Assembly (NCBI RefSeq): GCF_049532905.1
Contig: NZ_CP064032.1
Span: 2,480,001 to 2,544,000, forward strand
DNA: 64,000 nucleotides
From: Dyella_B nitratireducens
GTDB lineage: Bacteria > Pseudomonadota > Gammaproteobacteria > Xanthomonadales > Rhodanobacteraceae
Direction of reading: 5' to 3'
A program made the position numbers and the translations under genes. The notes under the pieces are model-generated. The model did no database searches. It saw nothing but the letters and a program-made list of their open reading frames with translations, and was not told the DNA's origin. This document shows, piece by piece, positions 33,893 to 41,985 of the stretch (its first letter is position 1; the number at the start of each line of letters is the position of its first letter).

Positions 33893-34375
33893 TCAGGCTT
33901 TACGGCACTGCTTGCAGACGCCATGCACTTCCAGCGTCTGAGCTTGAGGGCGGAAACCGAATGCCTTGGCCTGCGCTTCGATCAGCTCGGCCACGCGCTC
34001 GTCGCACACCTCTTGCGCGCTGGAGCAGACATCGCAGATCAGGAACGGCACCTGGTGCGCCTCGGCCGGGTGATGGCAAGACACGAATGCGTTGATCGAT
34101 TCCAGCTTATGGATGAAGCCGTTCTCGAGCAGGAAATCCAGCGCGCGGTAGACGGTAGGCGGCGCGGCATTGCCATGGCGTTCACGCAGCTGATCGAGCA
34201 GGTCGTACGCCTTTACGGGTTTACCGGCCGCCGCGATCAACTCCAGCACTTCCTTGCGCAGCGGCGTGAGGCGCAAGCCGCGTTCCTCGCTGGCATGCTC
34301 CACCGCCGCCACGAAGTCCGCCGGGCCTTCGTGATGATGATGGACGTGGTCTTTAGTGGACGTGCTGTGGCTCAA
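33893..34375 (-). CDS. zur: Zinc uptake regulator of the Fur family
   Basis: 160 residues. N-terminal histidine cluster (D-H-V-H-H-H-H-E), winged helix with R-L-T-P-L-R-K-E-V-L-E-L and P-P-T-V-Y-R-A-L-D-F-L, then the regulatory site F-V-S-C-H-H-P-A-E-A-H-Q-V-P-F-L-I-C-D-V-C and C-terminal C-K-Q-C. The Cys4 structural zinc and the lack of Fur-type iron residues fit Zur. It is followed after 118 bp by the MerC-like and CDF genes with a Zur-box-like site in between. Confidence 0.92.
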   Translation of the reverse strand: MSHSTSTKDHVHHHHEGPADFVAAVEHASEERGLRLTPLRKEVLELIAAAGKPVKAYDLLDQLRERHGNAAPPTVYRALDFLLENGFIHKLESINAFVSCHHPAEAHQVPFLICDVCSSAQEVCDERVAELIEAQAKAFGFRPQAQTLEVHGVCKQCRKA

Positions 34376-34409
34376 TGGGATTCACCTCGTCAACGATCAT
34401 ACACCGCAG

Positions 34410-34685
34410 CTAACGCGAACGCGGCAGCGGTGGTGGCTTGGCCGATTTGGGGGTTAGCAGCACGACAATCCAGCCGATCGGCCCTAACACCAGCGCCCAG
34501 ATCACCCCGCTCAGCAACTTGCCACGCCACCAGCCGAGCAAGGCGCCGACCGCCACGAAGACCAGGTTCCACCAAAACAAAGCGGTCCACGGGATCATCG
34601 CCATCAGGTTGATGAAGATGTGGACGAAGGCATCGGGGGCGTCCATGTCGACGCCTTGGGTGGCTTTGGCGAGGAGTTCTTCCAT
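34410..34685 (-). CDS. Small inner-membrane hypothetical protein
   Basis: 91 residues from ATG 34685. Two or three membrane segments (residues about 23-44, 46-60 and 62-80: I-P-W-T-A-L-F-W-W-N-L-V-F-V-A-V-G-A-L-L-G and G-V-I-W-A-L-V-L-G-P-I-G-W-I-V-V-L-L) and a basic proline-rich tail. Family not recognised; similar short proteins are common in Xanthomonadales. Lies between gltX (with a family I repeat in the gap) and zur, on the same strand. Confidence 0.75.
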   Translation of the reverse strand: MEELLAKATQGVDMDAPDAFVHIFINLMAMIPWTALFWWNLVFVAVGALLGWWRGKLLSGVIWALVLGPIGWIVVLLTPKSAKPPPLPRSR

Positions 34686-34707
34686 CTTTGGCGAGCTCAG
34701 GACTTTT

Positions 34708-34780
34708 GTAGGTTGGGGTGTGAACCCCAACATTGCCGTATCGACCAAGATGGCGATGTTGGGGTTTGCACCCAACCTAC
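34708..34780. repeat. REPIN-like paired palindrome, family I (copy 4)
   Basis: GTAGGTTGGGGTGTGAACCC and the inverse half with GGGTTTGCACCCAACCTAC. It begins 2 bp after the gltX stop (minus strand) and ends 22 bp before the start of the small membrane protein gene. Confidence 0.92.
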
Positions 34781-34782
34781 AG

Positions 34783-36186
34783 TTAGGAGTGCGCTAGCGC
34801 TACGGCATCATCGATCCGCTTGAGCGCCACGTCGCGCCCAGCGAGATAAATCGTGTGATCGATCGACGGCGATACTTGCGTACCCGTCATCGCCACGCGC
34901 AGCGGCTGAGCGATCTTGCCCATGCCCAGTTCCAGTTTCGCGGCAATCTGCTCGATCACCTGGTGAATCGGCGCGGGTTTCCACTCGCATCCGACGAGCA
35001 GTTCGCGCGCGGACTGCAACACCTGCACGGCGCTGTCGTTCTTCAAATGCTTGGCGACTGCCTTGTCGTCCCATTCGGTGATCGGGCCGTACCAGATCCT
35101 GGCGCGCTCGGCCATGTCCTTCAACGTTTGCACGCGGTCGCGCAAGGCGACGATCACATCAGCCGGCGCAGGGCCTTTGCTGGTATCGATACCTGCGCGC
35201 GCAAGATGCCATTCGAATTCCGGCAGCAGCGTCTGCGGATCATCCGTCTTCAGATAGTGCTGGTTGAGCCACAGCAGTTTTTCGGTGTCAAAGCGCGACG
35301 CCGCCTTGTTGACGTCGGCGGCGTCGAACAACGTGATCATTTCCTCGCGTGAGAAAATTTCCTGATCGCCATGCGACCATCCGAGGCGCACCAGGTAATT
35401 GAGGATCGCGTGCGGCAGGAAGCCGTTTTCGCGGTACTCCATCACGCTAACCGAATTGGTGCGCTTGGAAAGCTTCTTGCCTTCCTTATCCAGGATCATC
35501 GGCAGGTGTGCAAACTCCGGCACCCTTGCGCCGAGCGCGTGATAGATGTTGATCTGGCGTGGCGTGTTGTTGACGTGGTCGTCGCCGCGGATCACCTCGG
35601 TGATGCCCATGTCGATATCGTCGACCACCACGGCGAAGTTGTAGGTGGGCCAGCCGTCGGAGCGGAAGATCACCAGATCATCCAGCTCGGTGTTGGACCA
35701 CTCCACCCTGCCCTTCACCTTGTCGTCCCACACCACCGATCCTTCCAGCGGGTTCTTGAAACGGATCACGCGGTTCGGATCGTCGCGGAAAGGTGCGTTG
35801 CGATCGCGGTAGTAGCCGTTGTAGCGCGGCTTCTCGCCGCCAGCCATGGCGGCTTCGCGCATGGCTTCGATCTCGTCCTTGCTTTCGTAGGCGTAATAAG
35901 CCTTACCGGCGGCCACCAGCTCGAGCGCGACCTGCTTGTAACGCTCCAGGCGCTGCGTCTGGAAGATCGGCGCACTGTTGTCGGCATCCAACTGCAGCCA
36001 ATGCATGGCGTCGATAATGGCTTGCACGGCCGCATCGGTGGAGCGCTCGCGATCGGTGTCTTCGATGCGCAGCAGGAACTCCCCGCCGCGGCGGCGCGCT
36101 TCCAGCCAGCAATACAGCGCGGTACGCGCGCCGCCGATGTGCAGGAAACCGGTGGGACTGGGGGCGAAGCGGGTGCGGACGGTCAT
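34783..36186 (-). CDS. gltX: Glutamyl-tRNA synthetase
   Basis: 467 residues from ATG 36186; the frame extends to 36279 without a better start. Class I signature motifs are present: F-A-P-S-P-T-G-F-L-H-I-G-G-A-R-T (HIGH variant) and K-K-L-S-K-R-T (KMSKS variant), plus G-D-D-H-V-N-N-T-P-R-Q. It charges tRNA-Glu and provides the substrate for tetrapyrrole synthesis. Length and motifs are those of the discriminating bacterial enzyme. The DUF4399 gene is upstream on the same strand with a hairpin between. Confidence 0.97.
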   Translation of the reverse strand: MTVRTRFAPSPTGFLHIGGARTALYCWLEARRRGGEFLLRIEDTDRERSTDAAVQAIIDAMHWLQLDADNSAPIFQTQRLERYKQVALELVAAGKAYYAYESKDEIEAMREAAMAGGEKPRYNGYYRDRNAPFRDDPNRVIRFKNPLEGSVVWDDKVKGRVEWSNTELDDLVIFRSDGWPTYNFAVVVDDIDMGITEVIRGDDHVNNTPRQINIYHALGARVPEFAHLPMILDKEGKKLSKRTNSVSVMEYRENGFLPHAILNYLVRLGWSHGDQEIFSREEMITLFDAADVNKAASRFDTEKLLWLNQHYLKTDDPQTLLPEFEWHLARAGIDTSKGPAPADVIVALRDRVQTLKDMAERARIWYGPITEWDDKAVAKHLKNDSAVQVLQSARELLVGCEWKPAPIHQVIEQIAAKLELGMGKIAQPLRVAMTGTQVSPSIDHTIYLAGRDVALKRIDDAVALAHS

Positions 36187-36243
36187 GAGCTCGACGATGC
36201 GGCAGGTGGAACGGGAAATTTTAGCCGATGCCGCCAGCAAACT

Positions 36244-36266
36244 CCCCTCTCCCTTTGGGAGAGGGG
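36244..36266. terminator. Hairpin, possible terminator or family III-like palindrome
   Basis: CCCCTCTCCC, loop TTT, GGGAGAGGGG, between the DUF4399 stop and gltX. The stem is strong but only a short T run follows on either strand (CTTT plus, GTTT minus). Confidence 0.55.
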
Positions 36267-36279
36267 CTTTGTGCAACAA

Positions 36280-36714
36280 CTACTTCACATGCACCGTAAC
36301 CACCTTCGACACCAGCGGCGGGTCGAACGGAATGTGATTGGCATCGCCCAGATCCAACTGCAGCGTGTGCGTGCCAGGCGTCAGTGTCAGCGTGGTTTCG
36401 GTCTGGCCACCGCCGAAATGGACGTGTTGTTTGTCGTTCGGAATGGGCTGCCCGGCGGGTGGCAGCTCTTTCACGTCCACCAGCAGGTGGTGATGACCGG
36501 TTTTTTCGTGGGTCACGCCGGCAGGTGCCACGCCCATGCCCTTGAGGCCGAAGCGCACGGTGAAGGTTTGCGGCACGGTGGCGCCATCCTGCGGCGAAAT
36601 GATGTAGACCTCGGCACCGGCCGGAGCCTTGGTCACTGGCAGCGCCGGAGCGTCAACGGCGAAGGTGGAACCTGCAGCGGCTAGCAGGGCAAAACCAAGC
36701 AACAGACCTTTCAT
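36280..36714 (-). CDS. DUF4399 periplasmic protein
   Basis: 144 residues with a signal peptide ending A-G-S-T-F-A. The DUF4399 pattern is clear: Y-I-I-S-P-Q-D-G-A-T-V, F-T-V-R-F-G-L-K-G-M-G-V-A-P-A-G, T-G-H-H-H-L-L-V-D, H-F-G-G-G-Q-T-E-T and L-T-P-G-T-H-T-L-Q-L. The His-rich G-H-H-H-L-L motif suggests metal binding, but the function is unknown. Monocistronic, transcribed toward gltX. Confidence 0.92.
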   Translation of the reverse strand: MKGLLLGFALLAAAGSTFAVDAPALPVTKAPAGAEVYIISPQDGATVPQTFTVRFGLKGMGVAPAGVTHEKTGHHHLLVDVKELPPAGQPIPNDKQHVHFGGGQTETTLTLTPGTHTLQLDLGDANHIPFDPPLVSKVVTVHVK

Positions 36715-36888
36715 GACGTGTCTCCTGTCCTAAGGATGAGGATGCCATTCATGCAATCTAGCCGAGTTGAGGCCGCCAGGGCACCTTTTTCCTCATTCCG
36801 TAACACGCGTAACCGCCTTGTCACGTGAGCGCCATCGCTACGCAACGGCATCCGAGGAAGCTACTGCCGTACAAGACGAGGATGCGCC

Positions 36889-38049
36889 ATGCGTATCGGC
36901 ATCATCAGCGAGACGTATCCGCCAGAGATCAACGGTGTCGCACTCACCGTGCATAGTCTGGCAACCGGTCTGGCCGCAAAGGGCCACGAGATCGATCTCA
37001 TCCGTCCTCGTCAAACCATCAGCCACGTCGACGAACCCGGCATCGATGCCCTGGAAACACGCGGCGCGGCGCTGCCCCGTTATCCTGGCTTGCGCTTCGG
37101 GCTTCCTGTCTACCGCACACTCCGCCAGCGCTGGACTCAACGTCGGCCCGACGCCATCTACGTCGCCACCGAAGGCCCGCTTGGCCGCTCTGCGGTGAAG
37201 ACCGCCGTACGCTTGGGCGTCCCTGTTGCGACCGGTTTTCATACACGCTTCGATGCTTATGCCAATCACTACGGCGTAGGTTTTCTGACACCGGTGGTGC
37301 ACAACTACCTGCGCCGCTTCCACCAGCGCGCAAACGTCACACTCGTGCCCACCGATGCGCTGGCTGCCGAATTGACGGCGATGGGCGTGGATCACGCGCG
37401 CCTGCTGCGCCGCGCGGTAGACACCAAGCTGTTCCATCCCTCCAAGCGCGACAACGCCTTGCGCGAAAGCTGGGGCGTGGATGCAGATACGCCGGTCGTG
37501 CTCTACGTGGGCCGTATTGCGCCGGAAAAAAATCTGGACCTCGCCGTGGAAACCTTCCGCGCCATCCAGCAGGTGGCGCCGAAAGCGCGCTATGTGTGGG
37601 TGGGCGACGGCCCCGCGCGAGCAGGGCTGCAGGCAGCACATCCGGATTTCATCTTCGCCGGCATGAAGCGCGACGAAGCCCTCGCATCGCATTACGCAAG
37701 CGCAGATCTATTCCCATTCCCCAGCCTCAGCGAAACCTTCGGCAACGTGATCCTGGAAGCGCTCGCGGCTGGCTTGCCCGTGGTGGCATACGCCGAAGGC
37801 GCTGCACGCGAGCATCTGTTTGACGGCATCAATGGTTTCCGCATTGCTTCCGGCGAAGCCCACGCCTTTACGGCGGCAACCGTGACGCTGGCCGGCGATG
37901 TTGCACTGATCCGCCATATGGGCCGCGCTGCCGTGGAGAGCGTGGAGCGGCTCTCACCGGACGCGGTGATCCGCGAATTCGAAAACCTGTTGCGCGAACT
38001 GGTCGAGGAGAACATGCATGACCGCCATGTCACCATCGCACCTGCCTGA
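36889..38049 (+). CDS. GT4-family glycosyltransferase (mannosyltransferase-like)
   Basis: 386 residues, GT-B fold. The N-terminal part has S-E-T-Y-P-P-E-I-N-G-V-A-L-T-V (acceptor loop); the C-terminal part has V-G-R-I-A-P-E-K-N-L-D-L-A-V and the donor motif P-S-L-S-E-T-F-G-N-V-I-L-E-A-L-A (E-x7-E). This subgroup includes GDP-mannose-dependent alpha-mannosyltransferases that build glycolipids. The downstream PAP2 gene overlaps by 32 bp, so the pair probably acts in lipid or envelope glycolipid synthesis; the exact product is not known. Confidence 0.92.
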   Translation: MRIGIISETYPPEINGVALTVHSLATGLAAKGHEIDLIRPRQTISHVDEPGIDALETRGAALPRYPGLRFGLPVYRTLRQRWTQRRPDAIYVATEGPLGRSAVKTAVRLGVPVATGFHTRFDAYANHYGVGFLTPVVHNYLRRFHQRANVTLVPTDALAAELTAMGVDHARLLRRAVDTKLFHPSKRDNALRESWGVDADTPVVLYVGRIAPEKNLDLAVETFRAIQQVAPKARYVWVGDGPARAGLQAAHPDFIFAGMKRDEALASHYASADLFPFPSLSETFGNVILEALAAGLPVVAYAEGAAREHLFDGINGFRIASGEAHAFTAATVTLAGDVALIRHMGRAAVESVERLSPDAVIREFENLLRELVEENMHDRHVTIAPA

Positions 38050-38593
38050 GCAGGTTGCCCTCCCGCGCCACGCGTTCGACCGGCGCATGTGCATTGCCGC
38101 CAACCGCTGGGGGGCACGGCACGCCGTCGGCCTGTTCTTCGGCATCATCAGCCGCCTTGGCGATGGTGTGTTTTGGTACGCATTGATGCTGGCGCTGGCA
38201 TTGATCGATGGCCTGCGTGGCCTGGAAGCCGCCGCGCACATGGCAGCCACCGGACTGGTGGCATTGGGCTTGTACCGCGTGCTGAAGCGCTGGACGCGCC
38301 GCCCGCGCCCGTTCCGCACCTGCCCTGGTGTGATCGCGCATGTGCCGCCGCTGGATGAATTCAGTTTCCCCTCCGGTCACACCTTGCAGGCGGTGGGCTT
38401 CACTATCGTCGCCCTGGCGTGGTACCCGCTGCTTGCACCGCTGCTGCTGACGTTCACCGCGCTGGTGGCTGCATCGCGCGTGATTCTTGGCTTGCATTAT
38501 CCAAGCGATGTGCTCGCCGCGATTTTTGTTGGCAGCGGCCTCGGCGCGTTGTCGCTGTGGTTGGTGCACAGCGCACCGCTGCTGTTCGCTTGA
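38018..38593 (+). CDS. PAP2-family membrane phosphatase
   Basis: 191 residues from ATG 38018, with GAGGAG at a spacing of 7. Five or six membrane helices and the three phosphatase motifs: K-R-W-T-R-R-P-R-P, S-F-P-S-G-H-T and S-R-V-I-L-G-L-H-Y-P-S-D-V. Such enzymes dephosphorylate undecaprenyl pyrophosphate, phosphatidic acid or lipid A. Its start lies inside the glycosyltransferase gene, indicating a shared transcript and role in lipid metabolism. Confidence 0.93.
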   Translation: MTAMSPSHLPEQVALPRHAFDRRMCIAANRWGARHAVGLFFGIISRLGDGVFWYALMLALALIDGLRGLEAAAHMAATGLVALGLYRVLKRWTRRPRPFRTCPGVIAHVPPLDEFSFPSGHTLQAVGFTIVALAWYPLLAPLLLTFTALVAASRVILGLHYPSDVLAAIFVGSGLGALSLWLVHSAPLLFA

Positions 38594-38828
38594 TCAAAGT
38601 TTGCGCTGATCAATCATTCATCACGCCGTACTCACACGCTTTGCGCTCAACGACATAGCGCATCTATCCACAGGCTCTACCGGATACTTTCCACAACCGC
38701 TGTGGAAAAGTACGCGCACTTGCTGCGCAAAATTTCATCACGGTGTGCCAAGTGGTTGATGGAAAAGATGCGCGCGCGGGTTTTCCACAGGGTTTTCAAG
38801 AAGGCATCCACATTGGCTGTGGAAAACC
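38594..38828. other. Gap with a cluster of DnaA-box-like sites
   Basis: Together with the following repeat and terminator this is a 361-bp gap without a gene. Six 9-mers resembling the DnaA box TTATCCACA lie at 38664-38672 (CTATCCACA), 38687-38695 (CTTTCCACA), 38701-38709 (minus, TTTTCCACA), 38781-38789 (TTTTCCACA), 38804-38812 (GCATCCACA) and 38818-38826 (minus, TTTTCCACA). dnaA, rpmH and gyrB are not nearby, so this is not evidently the chromosomal origin. Confidence 0.6.
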
Positions 38829-38901
38829 GTAGGTTGGGGTGCAAACCCCAACATCACTAATTTGTAAGCATCACAACGTTGGGGTTTGCACCCCAACCTA
38901 C
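38829..38901. repeat. REPIN-like paired palindrome, family I (copy 5)
   Basis: GTAGGTTGGGGTGCAAACCC with CAAC and the exact inverse GTTGGGGTTTGCACCCCAAC with CTAC. It lies between convergent genes, just beyond the accD terminator. Confidence 0.93.
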
Positions 38902-38933
38902 AAAAAACAACGCCGCCCGAAGGCGGCGTTGTT
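38902..38933 (-). terminator. Rho-independent terminator of the trp-accD transcript
   Basis: On the minus strand a perfect 12-bp stem AACAACGCCGCC / GGCGGCGTTGTT with a TTCG loop, followed by TTTTG. It lies 22 bp after the accD stop. Confidence 0.92.
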
Positions 38934-38954
38934 CGAGGCATCATGCAGCATGCA

Positions 38955-39824
38955 TTACGCCGCGCGCGGTACCTTGCGCAAGATGTTCAACACATCCGCC
39001 AGCTTGTCGCGCATCTGCCGCCGATCCACGATCATGTCGATCGCACCGTGCTCAAGCAAAAACTCCGACCGCTGGAAGCCTTCCGGCAGCGTCTCGCGCA
39101 CGGTCTGCTCGATCACGCGCGGGCCAGCAAAGCCGATGAGGGCTTTAGGTTCGCCAACGTTGATGTCACCCAACATGCCAAGGCTGGCGGAAACGCCGCC
39201 GGTAGTCGGGTGCGTGAGCACGCTGATGTACGGAACACCGGCTTCGCGCAAACGTGCAAGCGCGGCTGATGTCTTCGCCATCTGCATCAGCGAGAACAGC
39301 GCCTCCTGCATGCGCGCACCGCCGGTGGCGGAGAAGCACACCAGGGCACTGCGTTCACTCAAGGCTCGCTCGGCGGCGCGGGTAAACTTCTCGCCAACCA
39401 CCGAACCCATCGAGCCACCCATGTAGGAGAACTCAAAGGCCACGGCCATCATCGGGTGTTCCTTGAGCTTGCCACCCATCGCGATCAGTGCGTCTTTCTC
39501 GCCGGTGGATTTCTGCGCGGCCACGATGCGATCGCGGTATTTCTTGGAATCGCGGAACTTGAGCGGATCGTTGGGCTCCATGCTGGCCCACAGCTCCTGC
39601 GCGCTGCCTTCGTCGAGAAACGCCAACAGCCGTTCGCGCGCGCCGATCGCATGGTGATGGCCGCACTTGGGGCACACCATCAGATTGCGTTCCAGCTCCG
39701 GTTTGTACAGCACGGCGCCGCAGCCACCGCACTTCTCCCACACACCTTCGGGTACCTTGCCCTTGCCGGCGGCGGCGCCTTGCGTCCGCACGCGGGGTGT
39801 CATGATTTTTTGCAGCCAATTCAT
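38955..39824 (-). CDS. accD: Acetyl-CoA carboxylase carboxyltransferase subunit beta
   Basis: 289 residues. N-terminal zinc finger with Cys32, Cys35, Cys51 and Cys54, then the crotonase-like carboxyltransferase domain with F-S-A-T-G-G-A-R-M-Q-E and T-H-P-T-T-G-G-V-S-A-S-L-G-M-L-G-D. With AccA it transfers the carboxyl group from biotin to acetyl-CoA, the first step of fatty acid synthesis. It follows trpA by 26 bp, the usual order in gammaproteobacteria, and is the last gene before a strong terminator. Confidence 0.97.
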   Translation of the reverse strand: MNWLQKIMTPRVRTQGAAAGKGKVPEGVWEKCGGCGAVLYKPELERNLMVCPKCGHHHAIGARERLLAFLDEGSAQELWASMEPNDPLKFRDSKKYRDRIVAAQKSTGEKDALIAMGGKLKEHPMMAVAFEFSYMGGSMGSVVGEKFTRAAERALSERSALVCFSATGGARMQEALFSLMQMAKTSAALARLREAGVPYISVLTHPTTGGVSASLGMLGDINVGEPKALIGFAGPRVIEQTVRETLPEGFQRSEFLLEHGAIDMIVDRRQMRDKLADVLNILRKVPRAA

Positions 39825-39850
39825 GGATTCCGCCTCAATCAGCTAAAACT

Positions 39851-40651
39851 TCAAGCAGCATCCAGTGCCGCGCGGATCGGACGAAGGAAATCATCAATCT
39901 TTGCCGTGATCTCCGATGCCGTCTTCGCTCCACCCAAACGCTCCACCAATGCACTGCCAATCACCACGGCGTCGGCAAATCCACTGATGGCTTTTGCGCT
40001 TTGCGCATCCTTCACGCCGAACCCCACAGCGACCGGTGCTTTGGCATGCTTGCGGATATCAGCCACGCGTGCGGCAATGTCCTGCGTACTCAAGCGCCCC
40101 GCCCCCGTGATGCCGGCGAACGATACATAGTACAGGAAACCGTCAGCGGCCTCGCACAATTGCGCCATACGCTCGGGTGCGGTCGTGGGAGCGGCCAGCA
40201 GAATCTGCTGGAGGCCTGCGTTGCGCAACGGCGCCAGCACCTCGGCTTCTTCCAGCGGGCAATCCACCAGCAGCACGCCATCGACACCCGCCTTGACCGC
40301 TTCGTCTGCGAAGCGTTGGAAGCCACGGATTTCGACCGGATTGAGATAACCCATCAGCACGATCGGCGTGCTCTGGTCGCGCTCGCGGAATTGAGCTGCC
40401 CACGTCAGCACATCCGGCAGACCTACGCCCTTGGCGATGGCGCGTTCGCTCGCGTGCTGGATCACCGGACCATCGGCCATCGGATCGGAAAACGGCACGC
40501 CCAGTTCGATGACATCGGCGCCGGCATCAACCAGCGCATGCATCAACGCTACGGTGTGTTCCGGCACCGGATCGCCGGCGGTAACGAAGGGGATCAAGCC
40601 GGTGCGGCCCGCGGCTTTCAGTGCAGCAAAGCGTTGATCGATGCGGCTCAT
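39851..40651 (-). CDS. trpA: Tryptophan synthase alpha chain
   Basis: 266 residues. TIM barrel with catalytic Glu49 (D-V-I-E-L-G-V-P-F-S-D-P) and Asp60 (A-D-G-P). It cleaves indole-3-glycerol phosphate and passes indole to TrpB. Its ATG overlaps the TGA of trpB by 4 bp, so the two subunits are made together. accD follows on the same transcript. Confidence 0.97.
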   Translation of the reverse strand: MSRIDQRFAALKAAGRTGLIPFVTAGDPVPEHTVALMHALVDAGADVIELGVPFSDPMADGPVIQHASERAIAKGVGLPDVLTWAAQFRERDQSTPIVLMGYLNPVEIRGFQRFADEAVKAGVDGVLLVDCPLEEAEVLAPLRNAGLQQILLAAPTTAPERMAQLCEAADGFLYYVSFAGITGAGRLSTQDIAARVADIRKHAKAPVAVGFGVKDAQSAKAISGFADAVVIGSALVERLGGAKTASEITAKIDDFLRPIRAALDAA

Positions 40652-41859
40652 ACCTGCACTCCTTCGCGTGCGGCAATCGTATGCACGTCTTTATCCCCTC
40701 GGCCGGAAAGATTGCACAGCACGATGCCGTCCTTCGGCAACTCGCGCGCCAGTTTCAAGGCCTGCGCCACAGCGTGGCTGGATTCCAGTGCCGCAAGAAT
40801 GCCTTCGGTGCGTGCGAGCAAGTGGAAGGCTTCCAGGGCTTCGTCGTCGGTGACACCGACGTAGTCAGCACGGCCGGCGTCTTTCAGGAACGCGTGCTCC
40901 GGGCCAACGCCGGGGTAATCGAGACCCGCCGACACCGAATGTGTTTCGGTGATCTGGCCGTTGTCGTCGCACAGCACGTAGGTGCGATTGCCGTGCAAAA
41001 CACCGGGACGCCCTGCCGCCAGCGAAGCCGCATGATGACCGGTGGCAATGCCCTCACCTGCCGCTTCGGCACCAACCATGCGCACGCCGCTGTCGTTGAG
41101 GAACGCATGGAACAAACCGATCGCGTTCGAACCGCCGCCCACGCATGCAGTAAGCACGTCGGGCAAGCGACCGTATTGCTCAAGCATCTGCACGCGCGCT
41201 TCGCGCCCGACGATGGCGTTGAAGTCGCGCACCATCATGGGATACGGATGCGGGCCGGCGACGGTGCCGATGATGTAGAACGTGTCGGCGACATTGGTGA
41301 CCCAGTCGCGCATCGCTTCGTTCAAGGCATCCTTCAGCGTTTTCGATCCCGACGTGACTGGCACCACTTCAGCACCGAGCAGTTTCATTCGGTACACATT
41401 GATCTTCTGCCGCTCGATATCGACGGCGCCCATGTAGACCACGCATTTGAGGCCAAAGCGCGCGGCGACTGTCGCGGTGGCCACACCGTGCTGGCCGGCG
41501 CCGGTTTCGGCGATCACGCGCGGCTTGCCCATGCGCTTGGCGACCAGCGCCTGGCCGATGGTGTTGTTGATCTTGTGCGCACCGGTGTGGTTCAGGTCTT
41601 CGCGCTTGAGCAAGATGCGCGCGCCGCCGATGTGCTTCGATAGCCGTTCCGCGTGATAGATCGGGCTGGGGCGGCCGACGTAGTAGGTGAGATCCCGATC
41701 AAGTTCGGCCAGGAACTCGGGATCCTCGCGCAGACGCAGGTAGGCCTCGGTGAGTTCGGCCAGCGGCGCCATCAAAGTCTCGGCCACGTATTGCCCGCCG
41801 AAATCGCCGAAGCGCCCGTGGGGATCGGGCCATTGATGGAAATCCTGGATCGTGGGCAT
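40648..41859 (-). CDS. trpB: Tryptophan synthase beta chain
   Basis: 403 residues. PLP Lys96 lies in H-T-G-A-H-K-I-N-N, and the phosphate-binding loop is G-G-G-S-N-A-I-G. It condenses indole with serine to tryptophan. It is the first gene of trpB-trpA-accD; the 126-bp region upstream separates it from a divergent LysR gene, as in TrpI-controlled trpBA of Pseudomonas. Confidence 0.98.
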   Translation of the reverse strand: MPTIQDFHQWPDPHGRFGDFGGQYVAETLMAPLAELTEAYLRLREDPEFLAELDRDLTYYVGRPSPIYHAERLSKHIGGARILLKREDLNHTGAHKINNTIGQALVAKRMGKPRVIAETGAGQHGVATATVAARFGLKCVVYMGAVDIERQKINVYRMKLLGAEVVPVTSGSKTLKDALNEAMRDWVTNVADTFYIIGTVAGPHPYPMMVRDFNAIVGREARVQMLEQYGRLPDVLTACVGGGSNAIGLFHAFLNDSGVRMVGAEAAGEGIATGHHAASLAAGRPGVLHGNRTYVLCDDNGQITETHSVSAGLDYPGVGPEHAFLKDAGRADYVGVTDDEALEAFHLLARTEGILAALESSHAVAQALKLARELPKDGIVLCNLSGRGDKDVHTIAAREGVQV

Positions 41860-41942
41860 TGGTCAGAAATCCTATAGGGATGGCGGGCACCGGAAAGGCA
41901 GCCTCAGACGAGGAAAATACCGCGATTGGCGTCATCAAAAAA

Positions 41943-41955
41943 GCGATATGATCGC
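41943..41955. promoter_or_regulatory. Candidate operator between lysR and trpB
   Basis: GCGATATGATCGC, an inverted repeat of 5-bp arms around a 3-bp centre in the divergent promoter region. LysR-type regulators often bind T-N11-A dyads of this kind; the assignment is by position only. Confidence 0.4.
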
Positions 41956-41985
41956 CAGCATCTGTTAGAAAAACTCACAACATCC

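Noticed and set aside
35371..36684. Plus-strand frame across gltX and DUF4399
   Set aside because: It spans two well-supported minus-strand genes; the product is low in structure and has no motif.
38594..38828. Chromosomal replication origin at the DnaA-box-like cluster
   Set aside because: dnaA, dnaN, rpmH, gyrB and an AT-rich unwinding region are absent; kept only as a possible DnaA-binding site.
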